A DNA stretch of 64,000 nt from positions 390,501 through 454,500 of the forward strand of contig NZ_CP015247.1 of assembly GCF_001891125.1 (NCBI RefSeq). Reading direction: 5' to 3'. Positions within the stretch are counted from its first letter, which is position 1. Every line of letters begins with the position of its first letter. Below the pieces are notes generated by a model that did no database searches, was not told where the DNA came from, and saw only the letters and a list, made by a program, of their open reading frames with translations. The position numbers and the translations under genes are program-made. Below, in pieces: positions 35,031-43,687 of this stretch. The DNA comes from Leuconostoc suionicum (GTDB taxonomy: Bacteria > Bacillota > Bacilli > Lactobacillales > Lactobacillaceae).

Positions 35031-35513
35031 TTATTTAGTTACGTTAATAATTTCGACGTCAATGCTAATGCCATTTGGCAATGGAACAGCAACGGTTTCC
35101 CCGACCTTTTTACCAATTAAGGCATTGGCCATGGGTGACTCGTTAGAAATTTTTCCTGCCAAAGGATCAGCTTCTACAGAACCAACAATAGCATATGTTT
35201 CAGGTTCTTCATCTGGTAATTCTTTGAATGTCACCGTCTTACCTAATGAAACTTCGTCCTTGGCTGTTGCATTAGAATCAATGATTTCAGCATTATCAAT
35301 CATATTTTTTAAAGTTTGAATGCGTCCTTCAACAAAGGCTTGTTCATCTTTAGCTGATTGATATTCTGAGTTTTCTGATAAGTCCCCGTATGATCTTGCA
35401 ACTTGAATACGTTTTGTAATTTCTGGTCGTTGATTAGCAATAAGATCTTCCAACTCAATTTGAAGCTTGTCACGGCCTTCAGCAGTCATTGGATATGTTT
35501 TTTCTTCAGACAT
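35031..35513 (-). CDS. greA: Transcription elongation factor GreA
   Basis: 160 residues. Rescues backtracked RNA polymerase by stimulating transcript cleavage. N-terminal coiled coil with the acidic tip [18 protein letters not shown] (about 42-60) and C-terminal FKBP-like domain ([22 protein letters not shown]). AAAGGAAA ribosome binding site. In many relatives greA lies next to mltG; here the MltG-derived gene is 1.4 kb away with the transporter gene between. Confidence 0.96.
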   Translation of the reverse strand: MSEEKTYPMTAEGRDKLQIELEDLIANQRPEITKRIQVARSYGDLSENSEYQSAKDEQAFVEGRIQTLKNMIDNAEIIDSNATAKDEVSLGKTVTFKELPDEEPETYAIVGSVEADPLAGKISNESPMANALIGKKVGETVAVPLPNGISIDVEIINVTK

Positions 35514-35568
35514 AAGTGTTTCCTTTCAATTTGCGCTTTTTTCCGCAAAATATAACGGAAAAAGCATA

Positions 35569-38178
35569 TCATGTGTGGATTTTTTTTGCAATAGATTTTC
35601 GATTAATTATTAACAATAGCAATAAGGCGAGTAAGCTAATTATCACCCCGTAATAGAAAAGAGGTGGTGTGTAAACAAAGGAGATTTTATGGAGACCAGG
35701 TCTCGTTTTTACTGCTATAAAATAGTTGGCTACTTTGGTCGTTTTGACTATTTTACCATCAACCTTAACTTGCCAGCCCGGAATCGACGGAATAGTTGTC
35801 ATAATGAGTGGCTTTTTGGTCGTTGTTTTGATAGTGCCTTCAATGCGTCGCTGTGAGCGTTTGCTTATCTTTAGGCTATTCTGTTTCAGATTAGTCGAAT
35901 CCTTGGCTATTCGCTTATTATCGATGTGATACAGAGTCACATTTGTCAGCGCTAGCGTCTGGGTATCTTTAAGCCTGAATGTAATAGTTTGTAATTTATC
36001 CTTGGCATTGGTAGCCAAATTAACAACAACAGTATGTCGATAGGTATTGAATTGCGTAATTACTTTGCCGTTAATTAATAAATCAAAATTTTTAATGTCT
36101 AATCCGCTACCAATCGTCAGATAATAACTATCATTAGTTGTGGGCGTAAATTGTAAGTCAAGACTTGCAGGTTTTGCAGCATTTTGTCGAGTGATAATTG
36201 AACCAGTAATCATACTTGGTGCAGTAAGGTTATTTCCGATGGATTTTTGGAAGTTGTCAACATGAACAGTTGAGGTCGTTGAGCCAGTTATACCTTGCCA
36301 AAGATTACCTTGATTTTGAAGTGGATTATTGAAAAGCATTTTGGTATTCAATGCACCGGAACTAGCTGCAAATGCGAGTGGCAAAGCATTTTTATTTTGA
36401 TAAATATTTGTGGTTTTGGTAGTGGCCTTAAGCTTGTAATTTTTGGTATCAGGACGAAAACCAATTAGATGTTGGCTAGGCTGACCAGCGTCTCCATTAT
36501 CTTTGCCATTCGCCGTGATAAAATACTTCATTCCTAAAAAGGCATCAGATAATACGCTACCATTACTATAAACAACGTAATTATCACCATCTGGTTGACC
36601 AAAATTACCAAAGAAAGTTGGTGTCGCTTTTGGTAAAGCAGAACTAAAATGAGCACCACCGTAATAGTTAAGCATCATAGAGTCGCCACGTGTTCGTTGG
36701 AATGTTTGTGCCACGCGGTACCATGAACGATCTTTTTTAATTTTTTGAGTTGCGTCGGTAAGGGCGCGAATGGCATTTTGGTATTCGGTGTTTGTAAGAT
36801 ATGAAAAATGATTGAGTGTTAATGCTACATTGGCGCCAAGAGAAACGATGGTGATTAGACTAAGCAGCGGCAACCAAATACGATCGTGACTTTTAAAAGT
36901 AAAGTGGACTAACGTTAATAAAGCTAATCCAATAAAAATGGCAATGCTATTACTGTCTATGTAGCTTGTCTTTTGATCATTTATAAACGCATATACCGCG
37001 ATGCCTACAAAAGAAACAAATAGCAAAACAAGCGTTATTTTTTGTGGTCGCCAAGTCGGCTGCCAACTCATTGCGGCTAAGTATATAACAAAAAAACTAA
37101 TTAGGAAGCTAAACCGGTAAGGATACCAAACTGGATATTGAAAACCATGAAAAAGTAAGGTTAGGGGTGCCCATGTTGTTGCCAAGAAGAGAAAACTTAA
37201 AATAGCAAACGCACCAACTTTGACACGCCAATGTATGACACGAGTGGTAATAAAGGTAATCAATGTGATTAAAATAAACGCGCTAACATAGAAATTGGCT
37301 TGACCACTCTGCATTTGGTCAAAATCAAAGCTACCCGGAATTAACTTGAGAAGTAGATGCAATGGATTGTTATCAAATTTGAAAGAAAATTCGGAATTAT
37401 ATTGTGATTTACCAAGCGTCAATTGGAAGTAGGTGGGCAAAATAAGCCACGCGGACAATGCGCCACCAATAATAGAACCAAGAGTAAAGTGCCATAAAAT
37501 AGTTAGACGATGTTTAACATTAGGCCATGTGAGGCGCCACAAAAAATAAAGAACAATAAAGATGGCTACCATGAAGCCAATATAATAATTCGTGATGATA
37601 GTAATAGCAAATAAGACGCTATAACGCCACCATGTTTGACGGTAGAATACTTGTTCAAGCTGATAAATTACAAGTGGCAGCATGACAGCTGTATCAAGCC
37701 ATAGTAGGTTGAGATTATTAGCGACAAACCAACCAGATAGGGCAAAGTTGATGGCAAAGAGGGTAATATAGTAGCCGTGTTGTAAATGCAGTTTTTTTAA
37801 AAGGTAACCCATTGAGAGACCAGCTGCACCAATCTTTAAACAGATAACCAATAGAATCGCAGCAGGTAAATTAGCGTTTGATATAAAAAGAAAAATGAAG
37901 TTAAATGGGCTCATCAAATAGTAGGCCCATTCACCTAACATATCTCCGCCTAATGCGTTTGAAAATGAATAGAAGAAACTGGATGGGTGTTGTAAAATAG
38001 TGTATTTGAATGCTGCAAATTGATCAATGTATTGTTGACCAAGATCAACAGTCAGTATAGAGTTGGAACCAAAGGGTGCCATTTTCCGATAAGCAAAATA
38101 TCCGATTAGAACAAGAAAAGGAATCCAAAAACTGAGTGCAAGCGGTGAAATTGTGTATTTTTTAATTTTACTTTTCAT
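35569..38178 (-). CDS. YfhO-family polytopic membrane protein
   Basis: 869 residues. About a dozen membrane helices in the first 420 residues, a large extracellular domain (about 450-830) and a last helix near the C-terminus. The N-terminal region LTVDLGQQYIDQFAAFKYTIL and SFFYSFSNALGGDMLGEWAYYLMSPFNFI is diagnostic of YfhO. Relatives are GT-C-like proteins linked to glycosylation of lipoteichoic acid or wall polymers. ATG 38178 is preferred: an extended -10 box ends seven bases upstream and there is no ribosome binding site. The in-frame start at 38190 would overlap the -10. Confidence 0.88.
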   Translation of the reverse strand: MKSKIKKYTISPLALSFWIPFLVLIGYFAYRKMAPFGSNSILTVDLGQQYIDQFAAFKYTILQHPSSFFYSFSNALGGDMLGEWAYYLMSPFNFIFLFISNANLPAAILLVICLKIGAAGLSMGYLLKKLHLQHGYYITLFAINFALSGWFVANNLNLLWLDTAVMLPLVIYQLEQVFYRQTWWRYSVLFAITIITNYYIGFMVAIFIVLYFLWRLTWPNVKHRLTILWHFTLGSIIGGALSAWLILPTYFQLTLGKSQYNSEFSFKFDNNPLHLLLKLIPGSFDFDQMQSGQANFYVSAFILITLITFITTRVIHWRVKVGAFAILSFLFLATTWAPLTLLFHGFQYPVWYPYRFSFLISFFVIYLAAMSWQPTWRPQKITLVLLFVSFVGIAVYAFINDQKTSYIDSNSIAIFIGLALLTLVHFTFKSHDRIWLPLLSLITIVSLGANVALTLNHFSYLTNTEYQNAIRALTDATQKIKKDRSWYRVAQTFQRTRGDSMMLNYYGGAHFSSALPKATPTFFGNFGQPDGDNYVVYSNGSVLSDAFLGMKYFITANGKDNGDAGQPSQHLIGFRPDTKNYKLKATTKTTNIYQNKNALPLAFAASSGALNTKMLFNNPLQNQGNLWQGITGSTTSTVHVDNFQKSIGNNLTAPSMITGSIITRQNAAKPASLDLQFTPTTNDSYYLTIGSGLDIKNFDLLINGKVITQFNTYRHTVVVNLATNAKDKLQTITFRLKDTQTLALTNVTLYHIDNKRIAKDSTNLKQNSLKISKRSQRRIEGTIKTTTKKPLIMTTIPSIPGWQVKVDGKIVKTTKVANYFIAVKTRPGLHKISFVYTPPLFYYGVIISLLALLLLLIINRKSIAKKIHT

Positions 38179-38185
38179 AAGTATT

Positions 38186-38214
38186 AGCATACCAAATTTT
38201 ATTTAAATTGAGAA
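38186..38214 (-). promoter_or_regulatory. yfhO promoter, leaderless arrangement
   Basis: On the reverse strand: TTCTCA, 17 bases, TGG-TATGCT (extended -10, ending at 38186), then seven bases to the ATG at 38178. Confidence 0.6.
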
Positions 38215-38223
38215 AAATTAAAA

Positions 38224-38255
38224 CCAGAATCTCCTTCCGTATTAGAAAATTCTGG
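38224..38255 (-). terminator. Terminator of the NAD-binding protein gene
   Basis: CCAGAAT / ATTCTGG arms with an 18-base loop; on the reverse strand it is followed by TTTTAATTTTT. Confidence 0.65.
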
Positions 38256-38266
38256 CCAAATTATTG

Positions 38267-38884
38267 TTATTTAGTTGAAGAAATCGCAATGGATTCTGCA
38301 ATATGTTGCTCGGGATTTAATAATAGCTGAGCAATAAACTCTGCGACACTTGTTCTAGTGATTGGGCCACCAATAATTTTTTCGTGAGGATCAGCTTGGA
38401 CATTCAGTTGTTGCATTTTATTATCATCAGTTAGTTCGTTGGGTCGAATGATTGTATAGTCCAATTGAGATTCTTCGATGCGCCTAGCTGCAGCAGCTTG
38501 ATCTCCCATGTAGGTGTTTTCATTGTCTGGGGTACCCAAAATATTACGCCAAATGTCAGCAGTTTCAGTAGGTATCTCATTGTAAATACCGATTGTTGCG
38601 ACCCAAATTAAGCGCTTAACGCCAGCAGTGTGCATTGCGTTAACTAAGGCATTAGCGGCGTTTTTTTGTCGACCTTCTGCACCAATATTTGCATAAACAA
38701 TATCAATGTCTTTTAGCGCACGAACTAAATTTTCTTCTTTAGTGGCATCAAGTGATTTGATTGACTTTTCAGGGCGAGCGTGAAGAGAAGTTAATGTAAT
38801 TTTTGTATCGGTATTTGCCAGTATGTCAACCACAATTTTAGCAATTTGACCGTTGGCACCGAGGATTAAAATGTTTTTTGTCAT
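38267..38884 (-). CDS. NAD(P)H-binding atypical short-chain dehydrogenase family protein
   Basis: 205 residues. Rossmann start ILILGANGQIAKIVVDIL (GxxGxxx), then DIDIVYANIGAEG, LIWVATIGIY and LDYTIIRPNELTD, as in the NmrA/YwnB-like PF13460 group. Such proteins bind NAD(P) as sensors or reductases of unknown substrate. No ribosome binding site; TGC-TAAAAT ends six bases before the ATG, suggesting a leaderless transcript. Divergent from the MoxR/VWA operon. Confidence 0.8.
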   Translation of the reverse strand: MTKNILILGANGQIAKIVVDILANTDTKITLTSLHARPEKSIKSLDATKEENLVRALKDIDIVYANIGAEGRQKNAANALVNAMHTAGVKRLIWVATIGIYNEIPTETADIWRNILGTPDNENTYMGDQAAAARRIEESQLDYTIIRPNELTDDNKMQQLNVQADPHEKIIGGPITRTSVAEFIAQLLLNPEQHIAESIAISSTK

Positions 38885-38890
38885 GTCTTC

Positions 38891-38899
38891 ATTTTAGCA
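38891..38899 (-). promoter_or_regulatory. Extended -10 of the NAD-binding protein gene, leaderless arrangement
   Basis: Reverse strand TGC-TAAAAT (38899 to 38891) followed by six bases and the ATG at 38884. No clear -35 box. Confidence 0.5.
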
Positions 38900-39008
38900 C
38901 GATTGTTTGTGTTGCGGTAGAATATACTTAGAAAGGGTATAGAAATAAACGTGGCGATAATTATTGGCTTTTAGACACGGTTATCTATACATAAAACATG
39001 AGGTTTAT

Positions 39009-40160
39009 ATGAGTTTAACTTATCAAAAATTACTAGTAGCTGTACCTTTAATTTTGCGTGGCGGTAACGTACCAACCATTGTGGGAGAAGCTGGAATTGG
39101 AAAATCTGCCCTTGTTGCTGAAGTAGCTAAAAAATTGGATGCGAAACTTTTTACAACAGTAGTTTCACTATCTGAAAAAGGAGATTTAGCAATTCCAATC
39201 CCACCTTTGAATGAGACATCATTCTTGCAAACTAAAAATTATGGTCAATTGGCTGATATTAAATTTGGTTATACACACACTTTGATACAAATTATAGAAC
39301 AAGCTGAAATCGAGCCGGACCGAACCATTATCTGGTTTTTAGATGAATTCAACCGAGGATCACAAGCGGTACAAGGTGAACTAATGAATCTTGTTTTACA
39401 GCGACAAATTAATGATCTGGTATTGCCTGATAATGTCAAACTCATTCTCGCAGAAAATCCCGATGATTCAATGCAAGGGTTTGAGAATGCCGAATATGCG
39501 GTTCAAACATCTGATGCGGCGATTAAAGATCGAACCACTCGACTGGTCATGACCGTTTCAGTTCGTGATTGGTTGCAGTGGGCCGCATCAGGAAAAAAGC
39601 GACCGCACATACACGGCTTGGTCCGCCAATTTATTGCCGAAAATGCCCAATTATTGTACCCAAAAAATCGAGATATTGACTTGAATCCTACCCCGCGTGC
39701 GTGGCAGCGCGTATCTGATAATTTATTCCAGTTGCAAAAACTAGCCAAAGAGCAGCAAGATGAATTGTTATTTGATATCGTAGCGGGAGATCTTGGAGAC
39801 AATTGTGCCACACAATTTGTGACTTTTGTCCAAGAAAAAATAACTAGTCTAACAGCTGAGGACGTCTTTAATTCAACACCAAGTGGTCCAAAATTACCAC
39901 AGATAATACGTGAAAAATTCCAGAGTTTTTCAGAAATTCAAAAGCTGAACGTGATGAAAACTTTATTATTAACGGCAGATATGAGACTAGATAATAATGC
40001 TGGTCGTTTCAGTGAGTTACTCAATTTGATTGCTCCCGATGGACAGTATGCACTGGTAAAACAAATGACGAGCGCGCCAATTTTGGATGATTTATATGCT
40101 TCTGATAATCATTACGCCAACGTGTTATATCAACAGATTATGGATATTGCTACACGATGA
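39009..40160 (+). CDS. MoxR-type AAA+ ATPase
   Basis: 383 residues. AAA+ core with Walker A GEAGIGKSAL (about 26-35), Walker B IIWFLDEFNRG, sensor I LILAENP and a conserved Arg pair in KDRTTRLVM. MoxR ATPases usually work with VWA-domain partners as chaperones that load metals or remodel complexes. ATG 39009 follows GAGGTTT; the gene is the first of four that overlap by four bases each (ATGA). No homologue with a known role can be named from the sequence. Confidence 0.87.
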   Translation: MSLTYQKLLVAVPLILRGGNVPTIVGEAGIGKSALVAEVAKKLDAKLFTTVVSLSEKGDLAIPIPPLNETSFLQTKNYGQLADIKFGYTHTLIQIIEQAEIEPDRTIIWFLDEFNRGSQAVQGELMNLVLQRQINDLVLPDNVKLILAENPDDSMQGFENAEYAVQTSDAAIKDRTTRLVMTVSVRDWLQWAASGKKRPHIHGLVRQFIAENAQLLYPKNRDIDLNPTPRAWQRVSDNLFQLQKLAKEQQDELLFDIVAGDLGDNCATQFVTFVQEKITSLTAEDVFNSTPSGPKLPQIIREKFQSFSEIQKLNVMKTLLLTADMRLDNNAGRFSELLNLIAPDGQYALVKQMTSAPILDDLYASDNHYANVLYQQIMDIATR

Positions 40161-41314
40161 AATCAGAGAATGACAAGCTAATTATTGATGGTATTAAAAC
40201 ATTGCTCGATGTATCACCCCTCTACGGTAATATTGTGATGAACTTAGTCCGAGAGGTGAATCCACAGGCTGCTAATCCATTAGCGTTAAAATGGCAAGGA
40301 CACCACTGGTACTTGGTGGTTAACCCTAATTTATTAACGGCTCGTTTTACATCACACAACCAGGTTGCTGCTGCATTAGCTCATGAGGCTTTGCATGTTA
40401 TTTGGCAGCATCCGACTCGTTATGCGCAAGAACGAAAACATAATCAAATGGTTGATATAGGTACTGACTTAGCGGTCAACCAATACTTACCAAGTGATTT
40501 GGGTGAATTACCTGGTGCAATATCGTTTCAAACTATCAATGAACTCTATCACATTAAATTACCACACAATCAGGATTCATCGACCTATATTTCTTTATTG
40601 TCAGAAGTTGATCAAAAAAATTCACAGGCGAAAAAGAAGACTTTGCCAAAACATACGGAATGGAAAAGCGCAAGTAATGCAATAGAAGAAGCTGAGTCTG
40701 CATTGAAGAACGTGATAAAAAAAGCCAACGACGATACGAGATACGCTGGACGTGGTAATGTATCGGGTGCTGTTTTGCAACAAATTAGTGAGGTTGTCGT
40801 ACCGAAGCGCAACTGGAAAAGCATTTTGCGAACTGGTATCAGTCAAGCACCAAATAAAAAGAAAGATTCACGAGCTAGGTTTAATCGCCGACAGGCATAT
40901 CGACTTGATCTACCAGGAGAAATTAGTCGTTATGATACGGAAATTGCTGTTTTCATTGATAATTCTGCATCAATATCTAATCAACAGGCAAGTGAGTTTT
41001 TAGCCAATGCCATGCAGATAACAAAACAATTTGATATTAACGTGCATTTCTTTTCGTTTGACACGAAAGTGCATCAAATTAAAAATATAAAAACGTGGGA
41101 ACGCCACGCCGGTGGTGGAACAACTTTTCAAAGCATATTCGATGCATTAATTGCTTTAAAATTTTTTCCCCTGCAAACACTGGTAGTTATTTTTACGGAT
41201 GGTGATGGTGAAAAAGAGTTGATTCAAACCAAATTTAAACATGTGTATTGGTTACTACCAGAGGGGCAAACATTAAGCCTACCATCACCATTTGGAAAGG
41301 TTATTACGCTATGA
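40157..41314 (+). CDS. Putative metallopeptidase/VWA-domain protein (DUF2201-like)
   Basis: 385 residues. An N-terminal metallopeptidase-like domain with HEALH at 76-80 (in AAALAHEALHVIWQHP), a polar basic linker (about 155-245), then a VWA-like domain with an intact MIDAS: DNSAS at 268-272, Thr near 322 (GGGTTF) and Asp in FTDGDGE near 348. This is the standard partner of a MoxR ATPase. No signal peptide, so cytosolic. ATG overlaps the stop of the ATPase gene. Whether the HExxH site is catalytic is unknown. Confidence 0.85.
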   Translation: MKSENDKLIIDGIKTLLDVSPLYGNIVMNLVREVNPQAANPLALKWQGHHWYLVVNPNLLTARFTSHNQVAAALAHEALHVIWQHPTRYAQERKHNQMVDIGTDLAVNQYLPSDLGELPGAISFQTINELYHIKLPHNQDSSTYISLLSEVDQKNSQAKKKTLPKHTEWKSASNAIEEAESALKNVIKKANDDTRYAGRGNVSGAVLQQISEVVVPKRNWKSILRTGISQAPNKKKDSRARFNRRQAYRLDLPGEISRYDTEIAVFIDNSASISNQQASEFLANAMQITKQFDINVHFFSFDTKVHQIKNIKTWERHAGGGTTFQSIFDALIALKFFPLQTLVVIFTDGDGEKELIQTKFKHVYWLLPEGQTLSLPSPFGKVITL

Positions 41315-41601
41315 AATTAAAACCTCAAGATCTTAAGAGTTTTATTGATAAAGACAGGCGCTACAAGCGGGCAGAAGCATTACTGATTGGGCAGTGGGAA
41401 TCATTGCTATTAAGTGAGCCGTGGGACATGCCGATGATTACACGAGCCGATGTTTCTTTTGCCAAAACATTAAGCGAAGCAAATGTTGTTAAAACAGATG
41501 TTGATTTGTCGACGTTTAAGGGTGTACAGGCATTTATAAGCCACAACAGCAGTCGGCTAACACCAGACGTTATTAAACTATTAAAGGAGCCATTTTTATG
41601 A
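41311..41601 (+). CDS. Unrecognised small protein in the MoxR/VWA operon
   Basis: 96 residues from ATG 41311, which overlaps the previous stop (ATGA). Soluble, rather basic N-terminus (MKLKPQDLKSFIDKDRRYKRAE), then mixed helices; no Cys, no membrane segment and no motif that I know. Position between the VWA gene and another unknown gene, with four-base overlaps on both sides, makes it a likely subunit or substrate of the same system. Confidence 0.75.
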   Translation: MKLKPQDLKSFIDKDRRYKRAEALLIGQWESLLLSEPWDMPMITRADVSFAKTLSEANVVKTDVDLSTFKGVQAFISHNSSRLTPDVIKLLKEPFL

Positions 41602-42104
41602 AAATAAACTTAGTATTAGCACCAGAGCAACCCGTTTCGGAACTGTTAACATTACAAAGCGCTCAACCGCAAAATGTATTTTATTTAGGAAAAATTTCTC
41701 AACTGGCAGGGACAAATTTACTCATCATTGATGCACAGAATGTCGTTGCAAAATTTGCCCGTCCTATTGGATTTGAGAGTCGAGCAGTTATCGGACAATT
41801 TAAAGGGAACGTTGTTCATCAAATTGCATTTCAGGCTAAGGATAACAATGATGAGTTGATTGCAAAGTTATTAACTGGAAATGCCATTATGGCTCAAAAT
41901 GATAATGGTAAGTCAGAGTATATGATTTGGTCATTCTGGCCAACTCACGATGAATTAGCACGTTTTCTAGCTAGTGAAATCTATCAACAAATGCACGATT
42001 TGATGAAAAATCCGTATACTACAACTTATCAGCACGTGACTGATGCATCGCAGTTATCCTTGACGACCAAAATGCGTGACTTTGACAAGGAGTGGTGGGG
42101 ATAA
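41598..42104 (+). CDS. Unrecognised protein, last gene of the MoxR/VWA operon
   Basis: 168 residues. Overlaps the previous gene by four bases. No membrane segment or signal peptide. N-terminal half predicted alpha/beta (INLVLAPEQPV, NLLIIDAQNVVAKFARP), C-terminal part with SEYMIWSFWPTHDELARFLASEIYQQMHDL and an acidic aromatic end (FDKEWWG). I recognise no family. No clear terminator follows; the next strong promoter starts 54 bases later. Confidence 0.75.
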   Translation: MKINLVLAPEQPVSELLTLQSAQPQNVFYLGKISQLAGTNLLIIDAQNVVAKFARPIGFESRAVIGQFKGNVVHQIAFQAKDNNDELIAKLLTGNAIMAQNDNGKSEYMIWSFWPTHDELARFLASEIYQQMHDLMKNPYTTTYQHVTDASQLSLTTKMRDFDKEWWG

Positions 42105-42157
42105 GTAATTACAAAGGCTAATTTTCACATTTTTATCGTGTAAAGCCCGATATCTTC

Positions 42158-42186
42158 TTGACAATGTTTTTACTGGCCTGTATGAT
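42158..42186 (+). promoter_or_regulatory. Strong promoter of the leucine-leader/liv operon
   Basis: TTGACA (42158-42163), 17 bases, TATGAT (42181-42186): consensus -35 and near-consensus -10. Confidence 0.9.
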
Positions 42187-42219
42187 ATTAGATATTAAGA
42201 AATCAGGAGGCAACACATC

Positions 42220-42282
42220 ATGCAAAACATGAATCAAAAACAAAACTCATCTCAAGCCCTCCTTCTCCTCCTCATGCTGTAG
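42220..42282 (+). CDS. Leucine-rich leader peptide (attenuator peptide)
   Basis: 20 codons: MQNMNQKQNSSQALLLLLML then TAG, with AGGAGG nine bases upstream. Five consecutive Leu codons (CTC CTT CTC CTC CTC, 42259-42273), an ATG, and a sixth Leu codon CTG directly before the stop. Six of the last seven codons are Leu, four of them the same CTC. This is the hallmark of a translated leader that senses leucyl-tRNA. Confidence 0.88.
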   Translation: MQNMNQKQNSSQALLLLLML

Positions 42283-42409
42283 TCATGATGAGGTTTTTCG
42301 CACTCATGACTAACTGGAATCAGTGTTCATGGGTGTTGAAATGATGAGTATAAATGCTGTCATTATTAACGATTAGTAACCCATGAATTTTGGTATTCAT
42401 GGGTTTTTT
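42280..42409 (+). promoter_or_regulatory. Transcription attenuator of the branched-chain amino-acid transporter operon
   Basis: Five segments pair in alternatives: A 42280-42288 (TAGTCATGA, starting with the leader stop codon) with B 42304-42312 (TCATGACTA); B' 42301-42309 with C 42327-42335; C 42326-42334 (TTCATGGGT) with D 42379-42387 (ACCCATGAA); D 42378-42388 with E 42395-42405 followed by T6, the terminator. A ribosome stalled on the Leu codons leaves A free, giving A:B and C:D (read-through). A ribosome at the stop masks A, giving B:C and D:E (termination). Confidence 0.85.
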
Positions 42410-42454
42410 GTTTGCGAAAAGAAGGAATTGAGAGAATAAATTGGAGAAGAAAGA

Positions 42455-43630
42455 ATGAAAAAAATTGTAATTGTCGGCGCTGCGTTTATTGTTGCTATTG
42501 TTGCTATCGTTGCATTTGGGATAGTCAATAAGTCTAGCAAAGCATCAACATCAAATGTAATCAAAATCGGGGGTGTCTTTGATACATCCGGTGACGCTTC
42601 CTCATATGGAAAGGCTGAGCAAGATGGTGCTAACTTTGCTATAAAGCAAATTAATGCTAATGGTGGTGTTAAAGTTAACGGAAAAAGCTATAAGTTTAAA
42701 ATCATTAACAAAGATGCTAAGACGGACAATACTGAAACCGCTTCGGTAACAAGTAGTTTGATTAACAAAGAAAAAGTCAGTGCTATCGTTGGTCCCGTGA
42801 TTACCTCTGGTGTTCAAGCAGCAGTGCCAGTGGCAACTCAAGGTAAGACGCCGATGATTTCACCAACTGCTGGTGCAGACAACATTACTTTGCAAAAGAA
42901 TGGGAATGTTCAACCTTACGTATTCCGCGCACAATACAAAAATTCTTTTATGGGTACAAAGATGGCACAATTTGCCACAGAGACTTTAAAAGCTAAAAAT
43001 ATTGTGATTTTCCAGGACAATTCTTCCGATTATGGTACTGGTATCACATCTGCATTTAAAAAAGCCTTTAAGGGTAACGTCGTAGATGTTGAATCTTATC
43101 AAGAAGGCACGAAAGATTTTCAAGCAGTTTTGACAAAAATTAAGGATAAAAAGTTTGACGCAATTGCAATCAACGGCTACTACACTGAGGGTGGTGCAAT
43201 TTTGAAGCAAATGCGTGATATGGGAATTGATGTGCCGGTTATTGGACCAGATGGCATTGGTGATCCTAAAACGGCTGAAATTGCGGGAAACAAAAATACA
43301 AGTAATGTTTATTACGCGGCACATTTCTCAGTTGATGCACCAGCTACTAAGGTTTCAGCACCATTCGCCAAAGCTTATAAAAAGGCTTATGGCAAGTATC
43401 CATCACAATTTACAGCTTTAGCTTATGATTCAGTTCGCATGATAAAAGCAGCTATTGAAAATGAAAATTCAACCAGCAAATCGGCAATTACTAAGGGATT
43501 GGCTAACTTGAAAAATTTTGATGGTGTAACTGGTAAGATGTCAATTGACAAAGACCACAATCCTGTCAAATCAATGGTTATGGTCGGCATGACTGATGGT
43601 AAAGAGTCATCTGCCGTAGTTGTTAAGTGA
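42455..43630 (+). CDS. livJ: Branched-chain amino-acid ABC transporter substrate-binding protein
   Basis: 391 residues of the Leu/Ile/Val-binding family (type I periplasmic-binding fold): IKIGGVFDTSGDASSYGKAEQDGANFAIKQIN, SAIVGPVITSGVQAAVPVA, FRAQYKNSFMGTKMAQF, GPDGIGDP. An N-terminal hydrophobic segment (about 3-24) is followed by SSKAS with no Cys, so there is no lipobox; it may be held by an uncleaved anchor or released. Start at 42455 with GGAGAAGAAAG upstream, 45 bases after the attenuator. First of five liv genes. Confidence 0.93.
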   Translation: MKKIVIVGAAFIVAIVAIVAFGIVNKSSKASTSNVIKIGGVFDTSGDASSYGKAEQDGANFAIKQINANGGVKVNGKSYKFKIINKDAKTDNTETASVTSSLINKEKVSAIVGPVITSGVQAAVPVATQGKTPMISPTAGADNITLQKNGNVQPYVFRAQYKNSFMGTKMAQFATETLKAKNIVIFQDNSSDYGTGITSAFKKAFKGNVVDVESYQEGTKDFQAVLTKIKDKKFDAIAINGYYTEGGAILKQMRDMGIDVPVIGPDGIGDPKTAEIAGNKNTSNVYYAAHFSVDAPATKVSAPFAKAYKKAYGKYPSQFTALAYDSVRMIKAAIENENSTSKSAITKGLANLKNFDGVTGKMSIDKDHNPVKSMVMVGMTDGKESSAVVVK

Positions 43631-43687
43631 ACACATTTTCTAGGAAACGTATGAAACCAATGCGTTTTATAATATTTTGAGGTTAAA

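Noticed and set aside
41598-42104. Possible toxin or immunity protein at the end of the MoxR/VWA operon
   Set aside because: No toxin motif, secretion signal or known immunity pattern is visible; left as unrecognised.
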